A stretch of 44,129 nt of DNA from the NCBI GenBank assembly GCA_045647785.1, contig JAZRMU010000001.1:1-44129 (forward strand), in the 5' to 3' direction. The first letter of the stretch is position 1; each line of letters begins with the position of its first letter. The stretch comes from SIG565 sp045647785. Its GTDB lineage: Bacteria > Bacillota > Clostridia > Oscillospirales > Acutalibacteraceae. The notes under the pieces were generated by a model. That model did not search any database. It worked only from the letters and a program-made list of their open reading frames with translations, and was not told the origin of the DNA. This document shows, in pieces, positions 24,466 to 33,045 of the stretch. Position numbers and translations under genes: made by a program.

Positions 24466-25827
24466 TTACAGATTAAAGCTTGGGATAAAAGCGCCAAGCA
24501 CAGAGGTTATAAGAATGATTACGAGAATTACGGGTGCTACAAATTTAATGATGATATCAAACATTTTTCTGCCCTTGAATTCACCGTTAAGCTCAACCTC
24601 ATCTGCAATGGCCTGTGTTTTAAGGAAATATCCAATAAATATACAGGTTAAAAGTGCCACTATCGGCATTATAACATTATTGCTTATGAAATCAAAGAAG
24701 GTTAAGAAATCCATTCCCAAAATCTTAACTCCCGACCAAACTCCGTTGCCGAGCGACGACGGAACACCCAAAATCAGGCAGCCGATAAGTACTACAACAC
24801 AGGTGAATGTACGGTTCCAATGGAATTTATCGCAGAAAATCGAAATAACCGTTTCGGCAAGAGAAATCGATGATGTAAGAGCTGCAAAAAGAACCAGCAG
24901 GAAGAACAGAGCACCGACAATCTGACCACCCGGCATACTCGCGAACACCTTCGGCAAAATAGCAAACATTAGAGTGGCGCCCTTATCAAGCATAGGAGCA
25001 CCGTCGGGTCCCGGAAAAGCGAAAAGCGCGGGAATAATCATAAGGCCTGCAAAAAAGGCAATTCCTGTATCAAAAAATTCGATATTATGAGTTGCAGATA
25101 TGATATTTACATCTTTTTTCATATATGAGCCATAGGTAATCATAATACCCATAGCGAGCGACATTGAATAGAAAAGCTGACCCATTGCCGCTACTACGGT
25201 TTTAATAGAAAAATTAGCAAAATTAGGGGTTATATAGTAGAGCACGCCATCCATAGCGCCGGGTAAAAACATTGAATAAACCGCAATACCCACTGCTAAA
25301 ACCACCAAAACGGGCATCATAATTTTACTTACCTTTTCGATTCCCTTTTCAACACCTAAAAGCACCGCCAAAAAGGTGAGTCCAACGAAAAGTGCAAACC
25401 AGAAAATAGGCTCGCCAATTTTGCTGATAAAGCCACTGAAATAACTGTCATTTACTGCGGCAGTACCATGACCGGACACATAAACGGCAAGGTATTTTGA
25501 TACCCAACCGCCTATAACCGAATAGTACGGCAAAATTATCATAGGTACTAGCGCGCCAAGATATCCGATGAAGGAAAATCTTTTATCAAGCGCCTTATAG
25601 GCACCTATGGCACTCAAACCGGTTTTGCGACCAATAGAAATTTCGGCAACCATAAGCACAAAGCCAAAGGTGAGCGCTAAAACCACATAGGTTAACAAGA
25701 ACATACCGCCGCCATAGTTGGCAGCCAAATACGGAAATCTCCAAATATTACCAAGGCCTACTGCCGAGCCTGCTGCCGCAAGCACAAAGCCTAATTTCCC
25801 TGTAAAGCTACTTCTGTTTTTCTCCAT
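24466..25827 (-). CDS. Neurotransmitter:sodium symporter-family transporter
   Basis: A 453-residue NSS/SNF transporter (LeuT fold) that probably imports an amino acid with Na+. TM1 carries the signature GSAVGLGNIWRFPYLAANYGGG with the unwound substrate and Na+ site; eleven or so helices follow, the common bacterial number. The substrate cannot be read from sequence. The reading frame is open from 25881, but ATG 25827 has GAGGAG at good spacing and gives MEKNRSSFTGKLGFV. Single gene between a clear promoter and terminator, divergent from murD. Confidence 0.93.
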   Translation of the reverse strand: MEKNRSSFTGKLGFVLAAAGSAVGLGNIWRFPYLAANYGGGMFLLTYVVLALTFGFVLMVAEISIGRKTGLSAIGAYKALDKRFSFIGYLGALVPMIILPYYSVIGGWVSKYLAVYVSGHGTAAVNDSYFSGFISKIGEPIFWFALFVGLTFLAVLLGVEKGIEKVSKIMMPVLVVLAVGIAVYSMFLPGAMDGVLYYITPNFANFSIKTVVAAMGQLFYSMSLAMGIMITYGSYMKKDVNIISATHNIEFFDTGIAFFAGLMIIPALFAFPGPDGAPMLDKGATLMFAILPKVFASMPGGQIVGALFFLLVLFAALTSSISLAETVISIFCDKFHWNRTFTCVVVLIGCLILGVPSSLGNGVWSGVKILGMDFLTFFDFISNNVIMPIVALLTCIFIGYFLKTQAIADEVELNGEFKGRKMFDIIIKFVAPVILVIILITSVLGAFIPSFNL

Positions 25828-25869
25828 AACTACTCCTCGAATTGCGAATTTTATAATAAAACATTTAGT

Positions 25870-25898
25870 ATTATAAACCAAGGCGGCAAAAAAATCAA
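25870..25898 (-). promoter_or_regulatory. Promoter of the sodium symporter gene
   Basis: TTGATT (25893-25898) and TATAAT (25870-25875) on the minus strand, 17-nt spacer. Confidence 0.75.
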
Positions 25899-25927
25899 TA
25901 AAGATTTCACTATTTTTGTATTTGCTG

Positions 25928-25956
25928 TTGATATTTGTAGGAATTTTAAGTATAAT
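25928..25956 (+). promoter_or_regulatory. Promoter of the murD operon
   Basis: TTGATA (25928-25933) and TATAAT (25951-25956), 17-nt spacer, about 33 nt upstream of the murD start. Confidence 0.78.
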
Positions 25957-25988
25957 ATAATAAATTATTATACCTTGGGGTGATATAT

Positions 25989-27368
25989 ATGGATTTCAAA
26001 CAGTTTTGGAATGAAATTTCAAATAAAAAAATCGCTATGTGCGGTGTTGGTGTGAGCAACACGCCATTAATTTACGCCTTTTTAAAGCAGGGTGCGCGTG
26101 TTTATGTGTGCGACCGCAGAACCAGAGAACAAATAGGCTCTATCTGCACCGAGCTTGAAAATGCAGGTGCTGTTTTAAGGCTCGGAGAAGGATACCTTGA
26201 TAATCTTGAGGTAGATGTTATATTCCGCACTCCGGGTATGAGCTTTAATCTGCCCGAGCTTCGCGAAGCTCGACGCAGAGGTATTGCAGTTACAAGTGAG
26301 ATGGAGGTTTTCTTCGACCTTTGTCCTGCTAAAATATTTGCAGTTACGGGCTCCGACGGAAAGACCACCACAACAACCCTCATTGCAGAAATGCTTAAAA
26401 AAGAGGGTTTTACCGTTCATGTGGGCGGTAATATAGGAAATCCCCTTCTACCCGAAATTGAAAACATTAAGCCGAACGATATGGTTGTTGTTGAACTATC
26501 CTCCTTCCAGCTTATCTCTATGCGCAAAAGTCCTGATGTTGCGGTTGTTACCAATCTTGCCCCTAATCATCTTGATATTCACAAGGATATGGACGAGTAT
26601 GTTGAAGCCAAGCAAAATATAGTTCTGCATCAGAGTGCCTTTTCAAGAACCGTTCTAAATTACGATAACGAAATTACGATGGGCTTCAAGCCTCATGTTC
26701 GCGGTCAGTTAATCGGATTTAGTATGGAAAAGCCGATTAAAAACGGCACTTGGCTTGACGATGACGGATATATCAACATTTCTTACCGCGGCATCAAGGC
26801 TCCCATTATGCACCGAAACGATATAGCTGTGCTCGGCGACCATAATGTTGAAAACTACCTTGCGGCTATCTCGGCTGTTTGGGGCTATGTTGGCGCTGAT
26901 ACCATTCGCGCTGTGGCTAAAGAGTTTATGGGTGTTGAGCACCGCATCGAGTTTGTGCGTGAGGTTGGCGGTGTTAAATATTATAACGACTCTATCGCCT
27001 CAAGCCCGACCCGCACTATTGCAGGTCTTAAGGCATTCGACCGAAAGGTTATTCTCTTGGCGGGCGGCTATGATAAAAAAATCCCATTTGAGCCTATGGC
27101 ACCCTATGTTACCGAAAAGGTTAAGCTTTTAATTTTAACAGGTCCCACCGCAGACAAAATCGAGGCTGCTGTTAAACACGATGCTTCCTACAGCGGCTCT
27201 CCCGAGATTGTGCGCGCAGAAAATTTAGAGGCTGCAGTTAAAATTGCTGCCGAAAATGCTATTGCGGGTGATATTGTAACATTAAGTCCGGCTTGCGCTT
27301 CATTTGATGCATTCCCCAATTTTGCAGCAAGAGGTAAATTCTTTAAGGAGCAGGTAAATAAGCTTTGA
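25989..27368 (+). CDS. murD: UDP-N-acetylmuramoyl-L-alanine:D-glutamate ligase
   Basis: Adds D-Glu to UDP-MurNAc-L-Ala in the cytoplasm. About 459 residues. N-terminal Rossmann-like domain (CGVGVSNTPLIYAFLKQGA), the central ATP loop GSDGKTTTTTLIAEML, VVELSSFQL, NLAPNHLDIH, and the C-terminal domain with NDSIASSPTRTIAGL and LLAGGYDKK. GTG 25980 is in frame but lies within the SD; ATG 25989, 8 nt after GGGG, is the better start. It is alone among mur genes here and leads an operon with peptidases, which is unusual. Confidence 0.96.
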   Translation: MDFKQFWNEISNKKIAMCGVGVSNTPLIYAFLKQGARVYVCDRRTREQIGSICTELENAGAVLRLGEGYLDNLEVDVIFRTPGMSFNLPELREARRRGIAVTSEMEVFFDLCPAKIFAVTGSDGKTTTTTLIAEMLKKEGFTVHVGGNIGNPLLPEIENIKPNDMVVVELSSFQLISMRKSPDVAVVTNLAPNHLDIHKDMDEYVEAKQNIVLHQSAFSRTVLNYDNEITMGFKPHVRGQLIGFSMEKPIKNGTWLDDDGYINISYRGIKAPIMHRNDIAVLGDHNVENYLAAISAVWGYVGADTIRAVAKEFMGVEHRIEFVREVGGVKYYNDSIASSPTRTIAGLKAFDRKVILLAGGYDKKIPFEPMAPYVTEKVKLLILTGPTADKIEAAVKHDASYSGSPEIVRAENLEAAVKIAAENAIAGDIVTLSPACASFDAFPNFAARGKFFKEQVNKL

Positions 27369-28381
27369 TGAACATTAAAAACGATTTATTTTTGTTAAGC
27401 AAGGCTGACGGCATAGGCTGCGTAGATGATGCCAGCCTTCTTGCGACGGAGCTTTTGCAAAAATACTGTGATGTAAAAAGACTTGATAACCTATCGGTTA
27501 TTGGCGAAATTAAGGGTAAAAGCGATTATACCCTTTTGCTTGATGCGCACATTGATGAGGTTGGCTTCATTGTTACGCATATATCGGATAACGGCTTTTT
27601 AACGGTTCAAAAATGTGGTGGCATTGATCTTCGCCACCTCCCTGCAAAGGCTGTTACCATTCACGGAAAGAAAAAGCTTACAGGCGTCTTTTCAAGCATA
27701 CCTCCTCACCTTTCAAAAGGGGATGAGCTACCTGATAACATAACCGAATATAAAATTGATACAATGCTAGGCGATAAAGCAAAAGAGCTTATCAGCGCCG
27801 GAGATTTTGTTACCTATAAAGCGGTGCCTGCCGAAATGCTTGGAACTACTGTTACAGGCAAGGCCTTTGATGACCGCGCAGGCTGCGCTATACTCTTGGA
27901 GCTTGCCCGCCGACTCTCCTGCAAGGAATTACCCATAACCGTTAAATTCCTTATGAGCGATGCCGAGGAGCTGGGTCTGCGCGGGGCTAGCACTGCAGCT
28001 TTTGAATTCACCCCCGATGAAGCAGTTGCTATTGATGTTTCTTTTGGAAACGGTCCTGATGTTTCGCCCTTTGAATGCGGCGTGCTCGGGGAAGGAGCTA
28101 TGATAGGTATATCCCCCGTTCTCAACCGCAGCATTACAGGTGCTTTAATTAAGGCAGCCGAAGAAACAGGTGCTAAATTTCAGCGCGAGGTTATGGGCGG
28201 CAGAACATCTACTAACGCCGATGTTATATCGGTTACAAAAAGCGGAGTTAAATGCGGTCTTATTTCTATTCCGCTGCGCAATATGCATACCGACTGCGAA
28301 GTATTGGATTTATCTGATCTTATAGCCGTTTGTGATATTCTTGAAAAATACATTATGTCAGGCGGTGTTATGAATGCTTGA
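27368..28381 (+). CDS. M42-family metallopeptidase A
   Basis: A 337-residue aminopeptidase of family M42 (cytoplasmic, two Zn/Co ions, often forming dodecamers). Metal ligands and catalytic residues in order: His in LLDAHIDEVGF, Asp in FDDRAGC, Glu-Glu in DAEELGLRGA, Asp in AIDVSFG, His in RNMHTDCEV. ATG 27368 overlaps the murD stop (TGATG) and the 3' end overlaps the next gene by 8 bp. It differs from the next gene in sequence, so the two may form different or mixed complexes with different peptide preference. Confidence 0.9.
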   Translation: MNIKNDLFLLSKADGIGCVDDASLLATELLQKYCDVKRLDNLSVIGEIKGKSDYTLLLDAHIDEVGFIVTHISDNGFLTVQKCGGIDLRHLPAKAVTIHGKKKLTGVFSSIPPHLSKGDELPDNITEYKIDTMLGDKAKELISAGDFVTYKAVPAEMLGTTVTGKAFDDRAGCAILLELARRLSCKELPITVKFLMSDAEELGLRGASTAAFEFTPDEAVAIDVSFGNGPDVSPFECGVLGEGAMIGISPVLNRSITGALIKAAEETGAKFQREVMGGRTSTNADVISVTKSGVKCGLISIPLRNMHTDCEVLDLSDLIAVCDILEKYIMSGGVMNA

Positions 28382-29381
28382 CCTGTTAAATAGGCTATGC
28401 GAAATAGATGCGCCATCAGGTGCTGAAGATAATTTGCGCGAATTTATTATAAATGAAATAAAGGATTACTGCGAATACTACACCGATGCTTCAGGTAATA
28501 TAATTGCCCACAAAAAGGGTGATAAAGCACCCACCAAAAAAATTATGGTGGATGCACATTTAGATGAAATCGGTATTATAGTTTCAGGTGTTACAGCTGA
28601 CGGCTTTTTAAAATTCAGCACCGTTGGCGGCATTTCACCGGAGGTGCTTTTCTGCAGACGCGTAAGGATAGGTAGCATTATAGGTGTTATAGGGGCGAAG
28701 CCCATTCACCTTACCCACGGCGACGAGGGCAAAAAGTGTCCCAAAACCAATGCTATGTATATTGATATCGGTGCTAAAAGCCGCGATGAGGCTTTAGCGA
28801 ATATAACTCTCGGAGATTGCGGAGTTATTATGAGCGAATTTGAGCTGTGCGGCAATTTAGTCAAATCAAAGGCGCTTGATGACCGTATCGGCTGCGCTTT
28901 ACTCATAAAGCTCATTAAAAACTACAGTGAATATGATTTTTATGCCACATTTACTACAGGCGAGGAAATCGGTTGCCGTGGTGCTAAAACTGCCGCCTTC
29001 ACGATTGCTCCCGATTACGCTTTGGTGCTTGAGGGCACTACCGCTGCCGATACAGAGGGCAGCGATGACACTAACTGCGTTTGCAAACTGGGCTGCGGAC
29101 CGGCAGTGTCTTTTATGGACAACTCCACACTTTATAACCGAGAGCTTTATCTTGCCGCTATAAACAGTGGCATTAAGTGTCAGACCAAGGCCGCCGTCTC
29201 GGGCGGTAACAACTCGGGCGCTATACATGTATCGGGCAAGGGTGTTAAAACTCTTGCAGTTTCTGTTCCCTGCCGCTACATTCATTCAGCAAACTCGGTA
29301 GCGAACACCGAGGATATAGAAAACGCATATCAGCTGGCGGCTGCTATGCTTTCTAAAATAGGGGCGGGAGAAATTCAATGA
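28374..29381 (+). CDS. M42-family metallopeptidase B
   Basis: A 335-residue M42 paralog: DAHLDEIGI, LDDRIGC, GEEIGCRGA, ALVLEGTTAAD and YIHSANSV. In the fourth motif the metal-binding acid is Glu in place of Asp, as in the FrvX-like branch. It begins 8 bp before the end of peptidase A and its last codon overlaps the start of the GNAT gene (ATGA). A pair of M42 enzymes in one operon points to peptide breakdown, possibly of cell-wall or dietary peptides; substrate unknown. Confidence 0.9.
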   Translation: MLDLLNRLCEIDAPSGAEDNLREFIINEIKDYCEYYTDASGNIIAHKKGDKAPTKKIMVDAHLDEIGIIVSGVTADGFLKFSTVGGISPEVLFCRRVRIGSIIGVIGAKPIHLTHGDEGKKCPKTNAMYIDIGAKSRDEALANITLGDCGVIMSEFELCGNLVKSKALDDRIGCALLIKLIKNYSEYDFYATFTTGEEIGCRGAKTAAFTIAPDYALVLEGTTAADTEGSDDTNCVCKLGCGPAVSFMDNSTLYNRELYLAAINSGIKCQTKAAVSGGNNSGAIHVSGKGVKTLAVSVPCRYIHSANSVANTEDIENAYQLAAAMLSKIGAGEIQ

Positions 29382-30082
29382 TTACTCTTATTAAGGAAAT
29401 CCCACATTTACCCATTTTAAGTGCACCGTACATTAAAATCTGTTGCACTGCGGCAGCCTACGCCGAATATGAAAAAATTTCGCTTTTTTGGCAGCAGACC
29501 GATGAAAATGGCGATATTAAAGCGTTAATGTGTCTGCTTGATAATTGCTTAACCATTTGGAATGGCGGAGCTAACACCGAGGAACTCGGCGAATTTTTAA
29601 ATATGCTGTCCCCCGGCATTGTTTTCACCGACAAAGCTACTGCGGACGCGCTTAATTTACCTATCAGTACCCTTTGCGATACACTCTACCGCGACCCACC
29701 CTTCGAATTTGATGATGCGGCAGAAAATACCTACGAGGGTATAAACAAGGCATACGAAACTATAACCGAAAGGCTATATGTTGGCAATAAGGAGGCTTTT
29801 TTTGCCGATATGTCGCACCGCGTGCGCCATAATTGCGCAGCCTATGTTACGACACCTCTATCTGCAGCCTTTTTGCTCTACTGCGACGAGGGCTCTATTC
29901 TTTCCGGTATTGCAGTTAAAGAGGTGCGAGAGCGAAGCGGAATAGGCTCGGCAACGCTTAAAAGAGTCATGCTACTATCACGCGAGAGGCGAATGTATGT
30001 GTGTGCCGAAAAGAAAAACACACCATTCTACATTAAAAACGGTTTTAAAATTATTGAAGAATGCGGCTATTGCACGCTTTAA
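29378..30082 (+). CDS. GNAT-like acetyltransferase
   Basis: A 234-residue protein. The C-terminal half has a GNAT pattern: a substrate strand (FLLYCDEGSILSGIAV), the acetyl-CoA loop ERSGIGSATLKRVM (like R/Q-x2-G-x-G/A), a further strand (MYVCAEKKNTPFYIKNGF), typical of N-acetyltransferases. The N-terminal half is not recognised. Overlaps peptidase B by four bases. Its partner could be a product of the neighbouring peptidases, but this is a guess. Confidence 0.7.
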   Translation: MITLIKEIPHLPILSAPYIKICCTAAAYAEYEKISLFWQQTDENGDIKALMCLLDNCLTIWNGGANTEELGEFLNMLSPGIVFTDKATADALNLPISTLCDTLYRDPPFEFDDAAENTYEGINKAYETITERLYVGNKEAFFADMSHRVRHNCAAYVTTPLSAAFLLYCDEGSILSGIAVKEVRERSGIGSATLKRVMLLSRERRMYVCAEKKNTPFYIKNGFKIIEECGYCTL

Positions 30083-30096
30083 AAGGAATTGAAAAT

Positions 30097-31365
30097 ATGC
30101 AAACTTTTTTTAACATTGATGAGCGCTTGATGGCGCTGGCAAATAAAGCAGAGGCAAAGTGCGCCGATGTTTTTTTGGAAATAGATAAAATTGCAGAATA
30201 TAACCAATGCAAGGTTTTATCCTGTTTTATAAACGAAGGAATTAGTGAAGCGCATCTGTTAGGCTCTACAGGCTATGGCTACGGCGACCGCGGCAGAGAT
30301 ACTCTAGAGCAGCTTTTCGCGCGTGCTATGGGTGCGGAGGATTCACTTATCCGCCACAACTTTGTATCGGGCACACATACACTTTCTGTTGCGCTGTTCG
30401 GTATTTTGAGACCAAATGATAAAATGCTGTGTCTCACCGGCAGACCCTATGATACGCTTATAGGTGTTTTAGGTATTGACGGGGAATCTGACGGCTCACT
30501 AAAGGATTTTGGTGTTACCTATAATGAGGTGCCGCTTAAAGACGGCATACCCGATAAGGAAGCTATTGCTAAAAGTCTTAAGGCAGATAATTATAAGCTG
30601 GCATATATTCAGCGCTCGCGCGGATATTCCCTCCGCCCCAGCCTTACTGTCAGCGAAATCGGTGAGCTTTGCAAATTAGTTAAGGAAATATCGCCCGACA
30701 CTTATGTTATGGTCGATAACTGCTACGGCGAATTCACCGAGTGCCAAGAGCCTACCGAGGTTGGAGCAGATATCATCGCCGGCTCACTCATCAAAAACCC
30801 CGGCGGTGGAATAGCACCTACGGGTGGATACATAGCCGGTAGAAAAGAACTTATAGAAAAATGTGCCTACCGTCTCACCTGCCCCGGTGTTGGTCGCGAG
30901 GTCGGCTGTACACTGGGACACAGCCGAGAACTTTATATGGGACTCTTCTCTGCGCCCACAGTTGTTGGCTCGGCTTTGCGCGCAGCTGTTTTTGCTGCCT
31001 GCCTTTTCGAGGAGCTGGGCTTTGCCGTTACACCTAAATTCGATGAAAAGCGCGGGGATATTATCGAGGCTATAACACTTGGCGACGAGGAAAAGCTAAT
31101 AGCCTTCTGTCAAGGAATGCAAAAGGGTGCGCCCATTGATTCGTTTGTTGTGCCCGAGCCTTGGGATATGCCCGGGTATGATAGCAAGGTAATTATGGCG
31201 GCGGGCGCCTTCACGCTCGGCTCATCTATAGAATTATCTGCCGATGCCCCACTTCGCGAGCCCTTTGCTGCATGGATGCAGGGCGGTATAAACTACCCGA
31301 GTGCTAAAGCAGGCATTCTGCTTGCAGCGCAAAGTATGCTCGAAAAAGGCTTATTAAATATATAA
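30097..31365 (+). CDS. ynbB: YnbB-type PLP enzyme (methionine gamma-lyase-like)
   Basis: A 422-residue PLP enzyme of the YnbB family, earlier named aluminium resistance protein. Landmarks: GYGYGDRGRDTLEQLFA, FVSGTHTLSVALFG, VMVDNCYGEFTE and the PLP lysine in GSLIKNPGGGIAPTGGY. The family is annotated as methionine gamma-lyase-like, but its substrate is not established. The frame is open from 30061, within the GNAT gene; ATG 30097 has AAGGA and gives MQTFFNIDERL. Next gene after 13 nt. Confidence 0.88.
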   Translation: MQTFFNIDERLMALANKAEAKCADVFLEIDKIAEYNQCKVLSCFINEGISEAHLLGSTGYGYGDRGRDTLEQLFARAMGAEDSLIRHNFVSGTHTLSVALFGILRPNDKMLCLTGRPYDTLIGVLGIDGESDGSLKDFGVTYNEVPLKDGIPDKEAIAKSLKADNYKLAYIQRSRGYSLRPSLTVSEIGELCKLVKEISPDTYVMVDNCYGEFTECQEPTEVGADIIAGSLIKNPGGGIAPTGGYIAGRKELIEKCAYRLTCPGVGREVGCTLGHSRELYMGLFSAPTVVGSALRAAVFAACLFEELGFAVTPKFDEKRGDIIEAITLGDEEKLIAFCQGMQKGAPIDSFVVPEPWDMPGYDSKVIMAAGAFTLGSSIELSADAPLREPFAAWMQGGINYPSAKAGILLAAQSMLEKGLLNI

Positions 31366-31378
31366 AGGAATGTGAAAT

Positions 31379-32050
31379 ATGAAACGGATTTTTGATGGCG
31401 ATATCCATAGCATCGCTACCGATGGTGGTAATCTTGTTGCAGCGTTTATCGGCGAAAGAAACGAGACCCACGCTAGAATTTTCTACAAGGCGATTGCTTT
31501 TGATAATGCCAAGGTTACTCTTGTTCCACCCGACCTTTTCAAGCTTGCGAAATTTGGCTCTAATTATAAGGATATTACCAAGCGGGTGCATAATTATCTA
31601 TTGACAAAATCGGTGCTGCTGGAAAACGGAAAGGTTTTTTGTGTAGACATCGACGGCACTGCTTATCTTTTTGATTCGGACGGAGGGCTGCTTTGGAAGG
31701 GTGAGCTAATTTACCGCGGCTGTAAACCAACAGGCTTGACAGTTTGCTCGCGTCATCTTTGGGTAGCATTCGGCGAGCTTAATGTAATAATGAGAATGAA
31801 CCTCACCACAATGCGCGAGGAGCTTCGCCTCGGAGGCGGCAAGGAATCCCCATTTATCGGTCCCACCGACCTTTTTGCAGACGGCGATAAAATTTATGTT
31901 TGCACTAAAAATTCTACCGAAATTTTAGCGGTTAGCACAAATACCTATTCCATTGAAAAATACCGTTCCTTTGAACAGCCCGTAAGGCAATATTTAAGAA
32001 CCGACCGATACGAATTTGCTTTGCTTACAGACGGAGTTTATATACTGTAA
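31379..32050 (+). CDS. Unknown protein with propeller-like strand repeats
   Basis: A 223-residue protein with no signal peptide. It is made of repeated short beta strands with D/G turns (AFIGERNETHARIFYKAIAF, VFCVDIDGTAYLFDSDGG, LWVAFGELNVIMRMNL, KIYVCTKNSTEILAVS), the appearance of half a beta-propeller. I do not recognise the family. It begins 13 nt after ynbB behind AAAGGAATG, so it is the last gene of the murD operon. Confidence 0.75.
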   Translation: MKRIFDGDIHSIATDGGNLVAAFIGERNETHARIFYKAIAFDNAKVTLVPPDLFKLAKFGSNYKDITKRVHNYLLTKSVLLENGKVFCVDIDGTAYLFDSDGGLLWKGELIYRGCKPTGLTVCSRHLWVAFGELNVIMRMNLTTMREELRLGGGKESPFIGPTDLFADGDKIYVCTKNSTEILAVSTNTYSIEKYRSFEQPVRQYLRTDRYEFALLTDGVYIL

Positions 32051-32063
32051 AGTAAATGTTTTT

Positions 32064-32171
32064 ATGAGCTATAGATTTTTAAGATTTCCGGAGAGGATAT
32101 GCTATAACCCGACACTTTATAAAATCCTGTTTGTTGTTGACGAAAAGCCCTTTAGCATCGAGTCCGGTTAA
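32064..32171 (+). CDS. Possible 35-residue ORF
   Basis: ATG to TAA, 35 codons (begins MSYRFLRFPERICYNPTLYK), 13 nt after the previous stop and before a terminator. Composition looks protein-like, but no good SD precedes the ATG and I know no family. It may be a remnant. Confidence 0.3.
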   Translation: MSYRFLRFPERICYNPTLYKILFVVDEKPFSIESG

Positions 32172-32193
32172 ACACTTAATTTAAATGTATAAA

Positions 32194-32226
32194 ATAAACT
32201 CGGCAGACCTGCCGAGTTTATTTTTA
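32194..32226 (+). terminator. Terminator of the murD operon
   Basis: AAATAAACTCGGCAG / CTGCCGAGTTTATTT with an AC-rich loop, followed by TTTATTTTT. Confidence 0.9.
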
Positions 32227-32259
32227 TTTTTGCTGCTAATAATATAATCGGTGATTTAT

Positions 32260-32625
32260 TTGACGAAAAGAACTAAAACTCGGCTTATTATTTATCCGCT
32301 ATCGGTAATCACAGGTATAATCAATTCTCTTTTAGGGGCAGGTGGCGGAATGGTAGCAGTGCCGCTACTTAAGAAAACGGGACTTTCTCAAAAGGACGCG
32401 CAGGCTAATGCGATTGCAATTATTTTACCTATAACCTTATTAAGTGCGGCAGTTTATTTGCTGCGCTCAAATGTGAGCATAAGCGATGCCCTACCGTATA
32501 TTCCCGGTGGTCTGCTCGGCGCTGTTATAGGAACTAAATTGCTAAAAAAGCTCTCTAACAAGTGGCTTTGCCGCATTTTCGGCGGCTTTATGTTATGGGC
32601 AGGCATACGCCTGCTAATGAAATGA
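32260..32625 (+). CDS. TauE/SafE-family half transporter, first half
   Basis: A 121-residue membrane protein with about four helices; it matches one half of the TSUP (TauE/SafE, DUF81) family, with the signature GIINSLLGAGGGMVAVPLL near the N-terminus. Full TSUP proteins have two such halves in one chain; here the second is the next gene. GTG 32251 is in frame, but GGTGA (32250-32254) acts as SD for TTG 32260. The stop overlaps the next start (ATGA). Likely an anion exporter (sulfite, sulfonate or similar), not resolved. Confidence 0.82.
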   Translation: MTKRTKTRLIIYPLSVITGIINSLLGAGGGMVAVPLLKKTGLSQKDAQANAIAIILPITLLSAAVYLLRSNVSISDALPYIPGGLLGAVIGTKLLKKLSNKWLCRIFGGFMLWAGIRLLMK

Positions 32626-32981
32626 GTATCGCTGCCCTTTTAGCGGGGCTTTTTTCGGGTATTATTGCATCTATGGGTATGGGTGGCGGCGCAGTGCTGC
32701 TTATTTACCTATCGATTTTTCTATCACTAGAGCCGCTTATGTCGCAGGGGATAAATCTATTGTTTTTCATACCCACCGCCGTACTCTCCCTTATCATATA
32801 TATCAAAAATAAGCAAATTGATTTTAAAAGGATACTGCCACTGGCAGCGCTTGGACTGCTTGGAGCGGGCATTGGATTATACCTCACCACCATAATCGAA
32901 GCAGCACTTTTGCGGAAAATTTTCGGCGGATTTTTGGTGATTATAGGTACTAAAGAAATATTTAATAAAGGTAAAAAATAA
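32622..32981 (+). CDS. TauE/SafE-family half transporter, second half
   Basis: A 119-residue membrane protein with about four helices and the same signature as the first half (GLFSGIIASMGMGGGAVLLIYL). Its ATG 32622 overlaps the stop of the first half in ATGA, so the pair is cotranslated. Each half keeps the N-terminal Gly-rich motif, so this is a genuine two-gene layout and not a simple frameshift. The two probably form a heterodimeric channel. Confidence 0.82.
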   Translation: MSIAALLAGLFSGIIASMGMGGGAVLLIYLSIFLSLEPLMSQGINLLFFIPTAVLSLIIYIKNKQIDFKRILPLAALGLLGAGIGLYLTTIIEAALLRKIFGGFLVIIGTKEIFNKGKK

Positions 32982-32984
32982 CTC

Positions 32985-33013
32985 TTGAAAAAGAACAAGC
33001 GTTCTGCTATACT
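32985..33013 (+). promoter_or_regulatory. Promoter of lexA with SOS box in the spacer
   Basis: TTGAAA (32985-32990), a 17-nt spacer and TATACT (33008-33013) with an extended -10 (TGC). The spacer contains the LexA site at 32993-33004. Confidence 0.85.
32993..33004 (+). promoter_or_regulatory. SOS box (LexA operator)
   Basis: GAACAAGCGTTC fits the Firmicute LexA consensus GAAC-N4-GTTC exactly and sits between the -35 and -10 of lexA: autoregulation. Confidence 0.9.
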
Positions 33014-33022
33014 ATATTTGTA

Positions 33023-33034
33023 GAATATTTGTTC
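33023..33034 (+). promoter_or_regulatory. Possible second, weaker SOS box
   Basis: GAATATTTGTTC has one mismatch to GAAC-N4-GTTC and overlaps the lexA transcription start and SD. Confidence 0.45.
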
Positions 33035-33045
33035 GGAGGGATTTT

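Noticed and set aside
32562..32625. Frameshift error splitting a single TauE/SafE gene
   Set aside because: The overlap is a clean ATGA junction and both halves begin with their own family signature, so a real two-gene layout is more likely.
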